From Psychrobacillus sp044762745 (GTDB lineage: Bacteria; Bacillota; Bacilli; Bacillales_A; Planococcaceae): a stretch of 64,000 nt of DNA. Made by a program: the position numbers and the translations under genes. Positions 37,573-46,774 of the stretch are shown piece after piece. The stretch is from assembly GCF_044762745.1 (NCBI RefSeq), contig NZ_JBIWEX010000019.1:31537-95536 (forward strand). Direction: 5' to 3'. Numbering within the stretch: position 1 is the first letter of the stretch; each line of letters begins with the position of its first letter. The notes beneath the pieces were generated by a model. That model worked only from the letters and a program-made list of their open reading frames with translations, made no database searches and was not told the origin of the DNA.

Positions 37573-39111
37573 TTAAAACAAGTAAGGACCAATTAACAAA
37601 AATAAAACGATTAAGTTCATAAACGTTGAATAAACTACAAACACATTAAAATTATCTTCCGATACCTTTTCACGAAGCATATATAAAGGTACAGTTGAAA
37701 GAATGCTTGAGAACAGCAATAAAATCGCAAAATGCCAGTATTCCTTTATAAAGGGAATATGGGATATAAAATTATCGATAGAAGAAAAGTTAAATAAAAA
37801 ATACATTTGTATCACGAGTAATGCGACGATATGTACAAGAAATGCAATTCTATGGGAATGAGCAAGTCTCTTCTTCAGCATGATGATTAAAGTTCCATAA
37901 GTTAAGAGTAAGGCAATGATGATCCAAACAATTGAAAAAAGGACAAGTAAAAATCCATAAAATAACTTTTCGATTAATGTGTAGAACGCTGCTTTATAAT
38001 CTCCTTCCATAATTCCGCTGCTAGCTTGTTTTTTTGCCTCATCAGCAGATGAATATGCAAGAGATCGATTTATATCGTTCATTTTTAGATAAGCCACTGT
38101 TTGTTCATTCAAAAGGATAGGGCGTTCATACCGACTTCCCGATTTAGTGACAGCATGAGCTTGGATGATCGTTTCAGAAAAATCACCTACAAAAATTTTC
38201 GTAACATTTTCTCCAGAAGAATCATCGAAAGTTGAGGAAAACGTAATAATTGGTCCTTGTTTTCCTTGAAAGATAGTCGGAGTTTGAATATTTTTTAATA
38301 ACAAACCTGTTTGATTTTCAACAAAAGATAATTTGTTAAAAATCGGTGATTGATGCATGGAAAGATTGAATGATGCAATTTCGATATTCTTTGTGTTCGA
38401 TCCGCCAGCAGATACTTTTTTATCTAATAGCAAAAGGTAATTAGTAGCTGTTTGTTGGATAATTTGCAATGAGGAAAGAATTTCTTGTGCCTTTACATCA
38501 AATTGAAAAAGTTGAGTCGGCTGTTTAGATAAGTTATACAAAGTAAAAAGTTCCGTCTTTTCATTTTTCGTGACAACAAAGATTTGGTTGTCAATAATTC
38601 TAACAATTTTCACAGCTTCAGTCGTGTTGTAATGGCGTTCTTCAGCAGAATAAGGACTGTTTAAAACGATGATATTTTGATCGTCGGTCCAATATACTAG
38701 TGTGTCTTCTGTCTTAGCGAAATCTATAACGCTTTGAGCTATTGTTTTTTCTCCGTCTGAGCTATTCCAATGAATAAGTGAATTATCTTTTATGTAATAA
38801 GAATTTGTTTCGTCACTCCAACTGTTTGCATATGTATTTAACGTGTCTATTGTCCGTTTTTCAACACAATCGAGATCCATATTACAAGATAGTACTATTA
38901 GCTTTTGGAAATCAAGTAGGCTTACTGTATAGCCATTTTCTGCTGGTACGCTTTGCAGCTTGGAGAAATTACTTTCAACCGTGTCAACCGGAAAAGATCG
39001 ACTCCACTGGTTTGATGGGAGTTCCGTTTGGATTTGTAGTGTTATCCAATATTGGAACCCTATTAAGCATAATACGATTAGTGTACTGATGATGATTAGT
39101 TTATTTTTCAA
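37573..39111 (-). CDS. Membrane protein of unknown function, large extracytoplasmic domain
   Basis: About 512 residues. One N-terminal membrane helix (residues 5-24) precedes a ~350-residue, probably extracytoplasmic region with beta-rich segments and one adjacent pair of cysteine motifs (SCNMDLDC). Four membrane helices then fill the C-terminal ~130 residues. I do not recognise the family. The start is taken at TTG 39111 (GGAAGG 6 bp upstream); GTG at 39114 is the alternative. It stands alone on the minus strand between eno and secG, a place where B. subtilis has other genes. Confidence 0.7.
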   Translation of the reverse strand: MKNKLIIISTLIVLCLIGFQYWITLQIQTELPSNQWSRSFPVDTVESNFSKLQSVPAENGYTVSLLDFQKLIVLSCNMDLDCVEKRTIDTLNTYANSWSDETNSYYIKDNSLIHWNSSDGEKTIAQSVIDFAKTEDTLVYWTDDQNIIVLNSPYSAEERHYNTTEAVKIVRIIDNQIFVVTKNEKTELFTLYNLSKQPTQLFQFDVKAQEILSSLQIIQQTATNYLLLLDKKVSAGGSNTKNIEIASFNLSMHQSPIFNKLSFVENQTGLLLKNIQTPTIFQGKQGPIITFSSTFDDSSGENVTKIFVGDFSETIIQAHAVTKSGSRYERPILLNEQTVAYLKMNDINRSLAYSSADEAKKQASSGIMEGDYKAAFYTLIEKLFYGFLLVLFSIVWIIIALLLTYGTLIIMLKKRLAHSHRIAFLVHIVALLVIQMYFLFNFSSIDNFISHIPFIKEYWHFAILLLFSSILSTVPLYMLREKVSEDNFNVFVVYSTFMNLIVLFLLIGPYLF

Positions 39112-39249
39112 CACGAACCTTCCTTTTTTAGTTTTAATTTTTAGTTACTTTCTAATACTTAAATTCGCTATGACTTGCGCTATTTCCTTTAGTAAATATA
39201 TGTAAGTAGGGACCGTACATGTTAAATCTATTATTTTTATACTATACGG

Positions 39250-39278
39250 TTGTAACTTGTGGTTGTTTTTGCTAAAAT
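39250..39278 (+). promoter_or_regulatory. Predicted sigma-A promoter of secG
   Basis: TTGTAA, 17-bp spacer, TAAAAT, 38 bp before the secG start. Confidence 0.6.
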
Positions 39279-39316
39279 TAAAGATGTTGTGAACGTTTTA
39301 TCAGGAGGTGGAACAA

Positions 39317-39544
39317 ATGCATACGTTACTAATGGTTTTACTTATCATTGTATCGCTCGCATTAATCGTTGTTGTATTGTTACAATCTGGGAAAAGTGCT
39401 GGTCTTTCAGGAGCCATCTCTGGTGGAGCTGAACAACTTTTTGGAAAACAAAAAGCCCGAGGCATGGACCTTGTGTTACATAGAATAACGATAGTACTTG
39501 CAGTGTTATTTTTTATTTTGACAATTGCTATAACAAAGTTTTAA
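39317..39544 (+). CDS. secG: Preprotein translocase subunit SecG
   Basis: 75-residue accessory subunit of the SecYEG channel with two membrane helices (about 3-22 and 53-73) around the conserved loop QSGKSAGLSGAISGGAEQLFG. ATG 39317 follows AGGAGGTGG; an in-frame GTG at 39308 is inside the ribosome site. First of the secG-est-rnr-smpB-ssrA order typical of Bacillus. Confidence 0.95.
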   Translation: MHTLLMVLLIIVSLALIVVVLLQSGKSAGLSGAISGGAEQLFGKQKARGMDLVLHRITIVLAVLFFILTIAITKF

Positions 39545-39571
39545 TTTGATATGAATTGATTCTAACCGAAC

Positions 39572-39605
39572 CGCCTGACCGACATCTGATTGGTTAGGCG
39601 TTTTC
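39572..39605 (+). terminator. Hairpin after secG
   Basis: CGCCTGACC / GGTTAGGCG stem with an 11-nt loop followed by TTTT; possible terminator or attenuator before est. Confidence 0.7.
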
Positions 39606-39649
39606 TATTACATACTATATTTGTGGTAGTTGATTGGAGGTAGCTATAG

Positions 39650-40396
39650 ATGAAAATTACAACACCAAAGCCATTTTTCTTTGAAGCTGGAAAACGTGCA
39701 GTGCTATTGCTACATGGTTTTACAGGTAATTCATCGGACGTTCGAATGCTTGGACGTTTCTTAGAGAAAAACGGGTACACATCACTTGCACCGCACTATA
39801 AAGGGCATGGCGTTCCACCGGAAGAACTGCTTGAAACAGGGCCGAAAGATTGGTGGAAAGATGTCATGCGCGCGTATGACCGTTTAAAAGCGGAAGGCTA
39901 TGAAGAAATTGCTGTAGCAGGACTTTCACTCGGAGGCGTATTTTCATTGAAATTGGGGTATACAGTTCCTGTGAAGGGAATTGTCACAATGTGCTCTCCA
40001 ATGACGATGAAAACAACCGACATTATGTTTGAAGGGGTATTAAAATACGCCAAAGAGTATAAGAAGTATGAAGGAAAAACGGAACCGCAAATAGAAGAAG
40101 AAGTAGAAGCTATTCGCCAAACCCCAATGGAGACGCTTTCTGAACTAAGAGAGTTTGTCTACAATGTTCGGGATCATGTCGACCATATTTACGCGCCACT
40201 ACTTGTCACACAAGGTAAGAAAGATACGGTTATTGATATGAACTCGGCAAATACAATTTATGAACAAGCAGAATCCATAGAGAAAAAACTCAATTGGTAT
40301 GAAAACTCAGGGCATGTGATTACGCTTGGTCCTGAAAAAGAACAATTACACGAAGATATATTAAACTTTTTAGAGTCGCTTGATTGGAATGTGTAA
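39650..40396 (+). CDS. est: Carboxylesterase (Est30/YvaK-like)
   Basis: 248-residue alpha/beta-hydrolase, soluble. Nucleophile elbow GLSLGG near residue 93, oxyanion-hole region LLHGFTGNSSDV near 22, catalytic Asp in GKKDTVID near 193 and His in SGHVITL near 223. Homologous in arrangement to the Geobacillus Est30 and B. subtilis YvaK, which sit between secG and rnr. Physiological substrate unknown. Confidence 0.93.
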   Translation: MKITTPKPFFFEAGKRAVLLLHGFTGNSSDVRMLGRFLEKNGYTSLAPHYKGHGVPPEELLETGPKDWWKDVMRAYDRLKAEGYEEIAVAGLSLGGVFSLKLGYTVPVKGIVTMCSPMTMKTTDIMFEGVLKYAKEYKKYEGKTEPQIEEEVEAIRQTPMETLSELREFVYNVRDHVDHIYAPLLVTQGKKDTVIDMNSANTIYEQAESIEKKLNWYENSGHVITLGPEKEQLHEDILNFLESLDWNV

Positions 40397-40438
40397 AACA
40401 GTCCAAATGTGCACACGCTGAAAAAGGAGGGATGTAAC

Positions 40439-42745
40439 ATGGAAAATATGAAAGAAACATTATTAGAACTAATGCAATCAGAAGAATATAAACCATTAAC
40501 AACAAAAGAATTAGAGGAACATTTCGGATTAGTAGATGCGGATGATTTCAAAGAATTAGTGAAAACACTTGTTCAAATGGAAGATGCAGGACTCGTTGTC
40601 CGCTCGAGATCCAATCGTTATGGCACTCCTGCTCGAATGAACTTAGTCGTTGGGAAATTTATCGGGCATGCAAAAGGGTTTGGCTTTGTTGCACCAGAAG
40701 AGGGTGGAGATGATATATTTATTCCACCGACTGAAGTGAATGGAGCGGTGAACGGAGACAAAGTACTTGTACGTGTGTCCCGAGAATCACACGGTGACCG
40801 AAGCGAAGGCTCGATTATTAAAATTACACAAAGAGGGATCACTCAAGTTGTTGGAACATTCCAAGACAATCGAGGATTTGGCTTTGTTATTCCAGACGAT
40901 AAAAAAGTACCAATGGACGTATTTATTGCAAAAGGGGACACACTTGGTGCGATTGAAGGTCATAAAGTAGTTGTAGAAATTACAGAGTGGCCGAATGAAA
41001 GAAAATCCGCAACTGGGATGGTTACGAAAATTCTTGGACATAAAAATGATCCAGGTGTCGATATTCTATCGATTATTTATAAGCATGGGATCACGATCGA
41101 TTTCCCTGAAGAAGTAATTAACCAAGCGGAATCTGTTCCAGATGCAATCGATGAAAAAGACTTGGACGATCGCCGAGACTTACGAGATGAAGTAATCGTT
41201 ACAATTGACGGAGCAGATGCAAAAGATTTAGATGACGCAGTTACTGTAACGAAACTACCGGATGGTACCTATAAATTAGGCGTACATATTGCGGACGTTA
41301 GTCATTATGTAACAGAAGGTTCACCACTTGACCGTGAAGCATATGACCGCGGAACGAGTGTCTACTTAGCAGACCGTGTTATTCCGATGATTCCACATCG
41401 CCTATCAAATGGGATTTGTTCATTGAACCCACAGGTGGATCGTTTGACTTTATCTTGTGAAATGATTATTAATGGGTCTGGTACAGTAGTATCTCATGAA
41501 ATATTCCAAAGTGTTATACGCACAACAGAACGAATGACCTATTCGGACGTTTATAAAATTTTAGAAGAAAAAGATCCAGCGTTAATCGAGCGTTATGAAC
41601 CATTAGTACCGATGTTTGAACTGATGGGGGAACTTGCAGCTATTCTAAGAGAAAAACGCCAAGATCGTGGTGCGATCGACTTTGACTTCCCAGAAGCAAA
41701 AATTATTGTCGATGAGGATGGCTGGCCGACGGATATTGCGACTCGTGAACGTACGGTTGCTGAACGTCTAATTGAAGAATTTATGTTAGTTGCCAATGAA
41801 ACAGTAGCCGAGCATTTTAAATGGATGGATGTTCCGTTTATTTATCGTATTCACGAAGATCCAAAGCCAGAAAAACTGCAACGATTTTTTGCATTTTTAA
41901 CGAATTTTGGACTTGTTGTAAAAGGAACGGGCAATGAAGTGCATCCAAAAGCATTACAAGAGATTATTGAAAATATTGAAGGTATGCCGGAAGAACCTGT
42001 TATATCTACGATGCTTTTACGATCACTTCAACAAGCAAAATATTATGGGGAATGTTTAGGACATTTTGGTTTATCTACCGAATTCTATACGCATTTCACA
42101 TCACCAATTCGACGCTATCCCGATTTAATCGTACATCGATTAATCCGAACGTATTTAGTAAATGGAGACGTAGGCTCAGCAACGATCAATCATTGGGGAG
42201 CGATTATCGATGATATTGCCGAGCATACATCGAAACGTGAACGTCGTGCAGTAGATGCCGAACGCGATACGGATGCGCTGAAAAAAGCCCAATATATGTC
42301 CGATAAAATTGGCGAGGAATTCGAAGGTATTATTAGCTCTGTTACAAACTTTGGTATGTTCGTCGAGCTTCCGAATACAATTGAAGGTCTTGTGCATGTA
42401 ACGAATATGACCGACGATTATTATCGTTTCGATGATCGACAAATGATGATGATTGGAGAACGAGCTGGTAAGCAATTCCGAATTGGGGATGAAGTAACCG
42501 TTCGCGTATCCGAAGTAAAACCAGAAGAATCTGCGATTGACTTTGAAATCGTCGGCATGAAAAAAGCATTCCACCGAACTAGAAAAGAAGCACCAAAAGT
42601 AATTCATGCACAGAAAAAAGAAAGCGCTGGAAGAAGAACATCCAAATCGAACCCAGCTCCGAAAAAAGAAGTAAAACAGAAAAAGAAATTTTACGAATCC
42701 GTTGCGAAAAAATCCCAACGTCGTAAACGACCAAAGAAAAAATAG
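40439..42745 (+). CDS. rnr: Ribonuclease R
   Basis: 768 residues. Processive 3'-5' exoribonuclease that degrades structured RNA and, with tmRNA-SmpB, non-stop mRNA. Domains in order: N-terminal HTH (about 1-65), two cold-shock domains (about 70-220; KGFGFVAPEEGGDDIFI and RGFGFVIPDDK), the RNB catalytic domain with DAKDLDDAV and HIADVSHYV, an S1 domain near 625-710 (FEGIISSVTNFGMFVEL), and a Lys-rich tail. ATG 40439 follows AAGGAGGGA. Confidence 0.98.
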   Translation: MENMKETLLELMQSEEYKPLTTKELEEHFGLVDADDFKELVKTLVQMEDAGLVVRSRSNRYGTPARMNLVVGKFIGHAKGFGFVAPEEGGDDIFIPPTEVNGAVNGDKVLVRVSRESHGDRSEGSIIKITQRGITQVVGTFQDNRGFGFVIPDDKKVPMDVFIAKGDTLGAIEGHKVVVEITEWPNERKSATGMVTKILGHKNDPGVDILSIIYKHGITIDFPEEVINQAESVPDAIDEKDLDDRRDLRDEVIVTIDGADAKDLDDAVTVTKLPDGTYKLGVHIADVSHYVTEGSPLDREAYDRGTSVYLADRVIPMIPHRLSNGICSLNPQVDRLTLSCEMIINGSGTVVSHEIFQSVIRTTERMTYSDVYKILEEKDPALIERYEPLVPMFELMGELAAILREKRQDRGAIDFDFPEAKIIVDEDGWPTDIATRERTVAERLIEEFMLVANETVAEHFKWMDVPFIYRIHEDPKPEKLQRFFAFLTNFGLVVKGTGNEVHPKALQEIIENIEGMPEEPVISTMLLRSLQQAKYYGECLGHFGLSTEFYTHFTSPIRRYPDLIVHRLIRTYLVNGDVGSATINHWGAIIDDIAEHTSKRERRAVDAERDTDALKKAQYMSDKIGEEFEGIISSVTNFGMFVELPNTIEGLVHVTNMTDDYYRFDDRQMMMIGERAGKQFRIGDEVTVRVSEVKPEESAIDFEIVGMKKAFHRTRKEAPKVIHAQKKESAGRRTSKSNPAPKKEVKQKKKFYESVAKKSQRRKRPKKK

Positions 42746-42790
42746 AAGGAGCGCTTAGTCGCTCCTCGTACGCTTTAAGAGGTGAATGAG

Positions 42791-43258
42791 ATGGCAAAGA
42801 AGCATGATGATAAAGTTCTTGCACAGAACAAAAAAGCTGGCCATGATTACTTTATCGAAGAAACAATTGAAGCAGGAATTGTATTGCAAGGAACCGAAAT
42901 AAAATCCATCCGTAACGGAAAAGTGCAATTGAAAGACGCATTCGTACGTATTCGTAATAACGAAGCGTGGATTTCCAATATGCATATTAGCCCATACGAA
43001 CAAGGAAATCGCTTCAACCATGACCCATTACGATCTAGAAAACTACTTTTACATAAAAAACAGATCAGTACATTAATCGGTGAAACAAAACGAGAAGGCT
43101 ACACGATTGTTCCGTTAAAAATGTATGTGAAAAATGGCTATGCAAAAGTATTAATCGGCGTCGGAAAAGGGAAGAAAGACTACGACAAACGAGACGTCTT
43201 GAAGAAAAAAGAAGCGAAGCGTGATATCGAAAGAGCGTTCAAAGAGCGCAATCAGTAA
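42791..43258 (+). CDS. smpB: SsrA-binding protein SmpB
   Basis: 155 residues, OB-fold partner of tmRNA in trans-translation. Signature blocks DYFIEETIEAGIVLQGTEIKSIR and ISPYEQGNRFNHDPLRSRKLLLH are intact, with a basic C-terminal tail. ATG 42791 is used; GTG 42782 lies in the ribosome site. It precedes ssrA by 95 bp. Confidence 0.97.
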   Translation: MAKKHDDKVLAQNKKAGHDYFIEETIEAGIVLQGTEIKSIRNGKVQLKDAFVRIRNNEAWISNMHISPYEQGNRFNHDPLRSRKLLLHKKQISTLIGETKREGYTIVPLKMYVKNGYAKVLIGVGKGKKDYDKRDVLKKKEAKRDIERAFKERNQ

Positions 43259-43289
43259 GACGCTATCCATTATTGGTAGAATGTATCAC

Positions 43290-43318
43290 TTGAAAATTGA
43301 CCATTTTTGATGTATAGT
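43290..43318 (+). promoter_or_regulatory. Predicted promoter of ssrA
   Basis: TTGAAA, 17-bp spacer, TATAGT, about 35 bp before the mature tmRNA 5' end. Confidence 0.7.
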
Positions 43319-43353
43319 AAGCTATGTAACAAAGCTTACATTATTCCATAAAC

Positions 43354-43704
43354 GGGGACGTTATGGATTCGACAGGGATAGTCTGAGCTTGAGTTGCGCG
43401 TCGGAGGCTCGGCTCCGCAAAAACGGACTTTATAATAACAGGCAAAACAAACAACAACTTAGCATTCGCAGCGTAAGCTCGGATCTGCTTTATCTATCCA
43501 TCGCCCATGTGGCTAGGTAAAGCTCAACTTTAGTGGGATACGGTTGGCAGTGCCACTTGAGCTGTCAGCAAGAGATTTCCAAGTTAGCGTACATGACGCC
43601 CGCTTGTCGGCATAGTGCTACGCGAAACCTAAATAGGCAAGATACACGCGTAGAAGCTTAAGTGTTAGAGTTTCTGGACGCGGGTTCAAATCCCGCCGTC
43701 TCCA
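43354..43704 (+). ncRNA. ssrA: Transfer-messenger RNA
   Basis: Starts GGGGACGTTATGGATTCGAC; the tRNA-like 3' part GGGTTCAAATCCC and CGTCTCCA pairs with the 5' GGGGACG. CCA is not encoded. The tag frame is at 43441-43473: (A)GKTNNNLAFAA, stop TAA. Tags ending LAFAA or similar are known in Listeria and staphylococci. The last 98 bp are the left arm of the island repeat, so the element preserves function. Confidence 0.97.
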
Positions 43705-43706
43705 TA
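43606..43706 (+). repeat. attL: 101-bp direct repeat at the ssrA 3' end
   Basis: Identical over 101 bp to 57100-57200. Covers the tmRNA 3' third plus two downstream bases. Marks the left limit of the genomic island. Confidence 0.95.
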
Positions 43707-43858
43707 TAATATACTGCTACAAATGTAGTGGTATCAACGGTTTTTACAAATAGGGAGTTTGAACGGTTGTTGAACTAGGGAGGAAACTCCCTAATAAACT
43801 CCCTAACGAATTTGCGACAATTGACCTTCTAATTTATTAAAATTAGGAGGTTTTTTGT

Positions 43859-44827
43859 ATGGGTAGAAAACATGGTATTTTTTCCATTCAATCAGAAGAA
43901 GTTATCATCTCTACAAAGAAAAAAACAGTCAAAAGAAACGGTATAACTATCCCGCAAGCATTAGAAAGCATTTATCAGCAAATGCGAATCGCAGGAAACC
44001 GAATTAGAACAATTGAAAGCTATGATTATATTTTTAATCAGTTTGTACAGTACAATAAACTGGAATACGTAGAGGATATTACAGCTGATAGCATTTACGA
44101 ATACTTAGGTTCATTAAATGTCGCTCAACAGACGAAATTAATACGTCTCAAATCGATTAAGGCTGTTTTAAGTAAATTTCATAATAACGGTTGGTTGAAA
44201 CAAAAGTTCTGGAGTACAATTCATATCAAAATTGATAAGCAAATTAAAAAAGGTGCAAAAGCAAATGATATTGAAAAGCTTATAGAACTTATTGACCAAA
44301 ATACGTTCATTGGCTTTAGAGATACAGTAGCTATTCTGACAATGTATAAGACAGGTATACGTATCCAAACATTAGGCGAGTTGAAAGAGAGACATATTGA
44401 CTACGAAAACCTTTCCTTAAACCTTGACGGCTCAATTTTGAAGAATCATAAGTTCTTAAAACTGCCAATCGACCAAGAATTAGCTGACCTTTATAAAGTG
44501 TTGATTAAGCAAAATGATAAGATACGTAGTTACTACAATACGGAGAATACAAATATCATCATTACTCAGAATGGCTTACCGATTAATAATAGTAAAACGT
44601 CTAATAACGCTATTTCTAAACAGCTAAATAAATATTCGAAACGATTCGGCTTAGAAGACATCAATGCACATGCAATACGCAGAGGGTATGCTAAGAGGTT
44701 ACTTGAAGCAGGAGCAAGCATTGCAATAATATCAAAAGCACTTGGTCATGCCGATTTAGGCGTAACAACGCAATATTTAGATTTGGATGTTGAAGAGGTA
44801 GCATTAAGCTTGCGGGACTACCTGTAA
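43859..44827 (+). CDS. int: Tyrosine-type site-specific integrase of the ssrA island
   Basis: 322 residues. SAM-like core-binding domain at about 30-115; catalytic domain with Arg168 (KTGIRIQ), His271-x-x-Arg274 (HAIRRGYA), His297 (ALGHADL) and nucleophile Tyr306 (TTQYLDL), all present, so it is predicted active. The AGGAGG ribosome site is 8 bp before the ATG. Located 152 bp inside attL, as expected for the enzyme that recombines the ssrA repeat. Confidence 0.95.
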   Translation: MGRKHGIFSIQSEEVIISTKKKTVKRNGITIPQALESIYQQMRIAGNRIRTIESYDYIFNQFVQYNKLEYVEDITADSIYEYLGSLNVAQQTKLIRLKSIKAVLSKFHNNGWLKQKFWSTIHIKIDKQIKKGAKANDIEKLIELIDQNTFIGFRDTVAILTMYKTGIRIQTLGELKERHIDYENLSLNLDGSILKNHKFLKLPIDQELADLYKVLIKQNDKIRSYYNTENTNIIITQNGLPINNSKTSNNAISKQLNKYSKRFGLEDINAHAIRRGYAKRLLEAGASIAIISKALGHADLGVTTQYLDLDVEEVALSLRDYL

Positions 44828-44903
44828 AGTTTAAATGAATTTAATAGCTACTGTGTTAGTTGCAGAAGTCAAAGGAATCTAAAACAACTAGAACTCAAAA
44901 ATG

Positions 44904-44941
44904 AAAAGAATCCAGTCATTTAACTGATTGGGTTCTTTTTT
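44904..44941 (+). terminator. Terminator after the island integrase
   Basis: AAAAGAATCCAGTCA / TGATTGGGTTCTTTT stem followed by T run. The rest of 44828-45135 shows nothing recognisable. Confidence 0.85.
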
Positions 44942-45135
44942 GTATTCTATTGCTCGTATTGTCTTGTAGGAGCAGTAAAAAATAAAACAAGCCCGTCTGT
45001 TATTAAGTCTACCCTTTAGAGGACGGGGGTGCGTTTACAGGAAAGGCGCTAGCCACATAAGTGCTACTCTCTAGAACTGTTACAGTCACAAAAGGGGAAC
45101 AAAATAAATTTACGATACGATAGAGAAAAAATTCA

Positions 45136-45182
45136 ATAGTACATACTTTTATTGTTGTTATTAATAATAATCTATGTACTAT
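45136..45182. repeat. ATAGTACATA inverted repeat, island copy 1
   Basis: Perfect 10-bp arms ATAGTACATA / TATGTACTAT with a 27-nt AT-rich spacer. The same arm sequence forms a second inverted repeat at 47558-47607 and a half-site at 51638-51650. Upstream of the regulator-primase genes, so an origin or operator role is possible. Confidence 0.6.
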
Positions 45183-45194
45183 AAAATAAAATAC

Positions 45195-45223
45195 TTTACT
45201 TAACATTAAGTTAAGTATATAAT
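45195..45223 (+). promoter_or_regulatory. Promoter and palindromic operator of the XRE regulator
   Basis: TTTACT, 17-bp spacer, TATAAT. Palindrome ACTTAAC-ATTAA-GTTAAGT (45198-45216) fills the spacer, a typical place for autorepression by a phage-like repressor. Confidence 0.68.
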
Positions 45224-45256
45224 CGAAATATAAACAATCAATTGGAGGATAATAAA

Positions 45257-45892
45257 ATGACAAACAACTTAAAACAGATAAGGAAAATTAAAGGGATAAC
45301 ACAAAAAGAATTGGCTGATAATCTGAGCGTAAGCAAAGCAATGATAAGTATGTGGGAAAGTAATCCTAATGAGAAAATTCCACAGTCAAGAATAAACCAG
45401 ATTGTTCAATTTCTTAAAGTGGATGAAAAAGTACTGTTTGAAAAGGAAATAGATGTAGAAGCAATAGAGCGAGAAGTTAAAAAGGATAAACTAGATGATT
45501 TGATAGATAAATACGCCAAAGATATAGAACTTGAAAATCTACAGCGCCTAAAGGAAATGGAACAACATCATTTAGGTTTATCAAATGAGATAAACGAAAT
45601 GTTCAATGAACCAGACAAGTTAGAAAAAGTTAAACGGATTAGTCAAATATTAAATAATGAACAGATTGAATCGGTATTTGACCAAAATATAAGACCATTT
45701 GCATTAAATTCTATACTCGATAACTTCCTTACGTTAATGGAAGAAAAGAGTCCAATTAAACTAAAGCTCTTGTTTGTGGTTGTTGAATACTTAATGTTAC
45801 TAGATGAAAATAATAGTATTGATGGTCAAAAAGCATTGTTAAGTGAGTATGAAGATTACTTTATAGAGTTAGAAAAAATACTAAAAAATTAA
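45257..45892 (+). CDS. XRE/Cro-family transcriptional regulator
   Basis: 211 residues from ATG 45257 (GGAGG 9 bp upstream). HTH_3 domain at residues 3-58 (IRKIKGITQKELADNLSVSKAMISMWES), then a helical, charged region likely for oligomerisation. Probably the island's master repressor, acting at the palindrome in its own promoter. It reads in the same direction as the integrase and primase genes. Confidence 0.85.
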   Translation: MTNNLKQIRKIKGITQKELADNLSVSKAMISMWESNPNEKIPQSRINQIVQFLKVDEKVLFEKEIDVEAIEREVKKDKLDDLIDKYAKDIELENLQRLKEMEQHHLGLSNEINEMFNEPDKLEKVKRISQILNNEQIESVFDQNIRPFALNSILDNFLTLMEEKSPIKLKLLFVVVEYLMLLDENNSIDGQKALLSEYEDYFIELEKILKN

Positions 45893-45919
45893 TAACAAAG
45901 GGAATGTTTTATAAAAAAT

Positions 45920-46768
45920 ATGAAACCACAAATGGCTAAGAAGGTAAAGATTGAACAACAAATATCAAAGTTTATAAATGCTATACATGGAGATTATCCT
46001 TTTGAAATAAGGATTATGTCAAAGGATAAATACAACACAATGAGAAGTATTTTGTTTACAAAGGATTCTATATATATTAATAATCAAAGCAAAAAGAAAA
46101 CTAAAATAGCGGAACATACAGCATCAAACTTAGGTGAAGTGCTGGAGTTAGAATACTTTTATTCTCAAGGCGGGGAAGTCTTTCTTACAGTTAATTCACC
46201 TAACATCGAATTGATGGACTCTTGTTTTACTTCTGACGAGCATATTATAAATGGTGGAATTATTAATAGTCATTTTATAGATATAGATGCACCTAAAGAA
46301 ATAAAAGAAAATGAGTTGAATTTGAAAATATGGAAAAAACAGGTCAAAGATAAACTACTTGCATTTTCTTTAAGACCTTCCATGGTTGTTGACACCAAAA
46401 ATGGCTATCATGTTTATTGGTTATTAGAGAATGGAAACCATCAATTATTTAGACAAGTTCAAATGCAATTAATTCATTATTTTGATGGGGATAAGAAATG
46501 TATAAATGAGAGTAGGATTTTAAGATTACCAGGATTTCAACATAGAAAAGACCCTAAACATCCATATCCAGTCACCTTAAAAATATTTGAACCCGATAGT
46601 AGATATAGTCAAGAACAGTTAATGAATGCATTACCAAAACTAGAAGAAGAAACAATGAATAAAATTTTATCGAGTACTATAAAATCAGAACCAATCCTCA
46701 TGTTCTGGCATACAACAATGCGTACTAATTTTACTGCCATACTGCTTAGTATAATTAATTTTCTCTAA
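45920..46768 (+). CDS. RepB/AEP-type replication primase, N-terminal part (probably truncated)
   Basis: 282 residues. Resembles archaeo-eukaryotic-type primase (RepB-like) domains of plasmids and phage satellites: metal-binding FIDIDAP near residue 120, the NGYHVYWLLENG motif near 163 and RLPGFQHRKDP near 207. The last ~28 residues look unlike the family, and another frame in the same stretch reads more plausibly, so the end may be a deletion or frameshift junction. The following open frame resembles the C-terminus of a helicase. Weak ribosome site. Confidence 0.72.
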   Translation: MKPQMAKKVKIEQQISKFINAIHGDYPFEIRIMSKDKYNTMRSILFTKDSIYINNQSKKKTKIAEHTASNLGEVLELEYFYSQGGEVFLTVNSPNIELMDSCFTSDEHIINGGIINSHFIDIDAPKEIKENELNLKIWKKQVKDKLLAFSLRPSMVVDTKNGYHVYWLLENGNHQLFRQVQMQLIHYFDGDKKCINESRILRLPGFQHRKDPKHPYPVTLKIFEPDSRYSQEQLMNALPKLEEETMNKILSSTIKSEPILMFWHTTMRTNFTAILLSIINFL

Positions 46769-46774
46769 TGAAGT

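Noticed and set aside
42176..42718. 180-residue minus-strand frame inside rnr
   Set aside because: It is antisense to the conserved S1 domain and basic tail of RNase R, with aromatic-rich composition typical of shadow frames.
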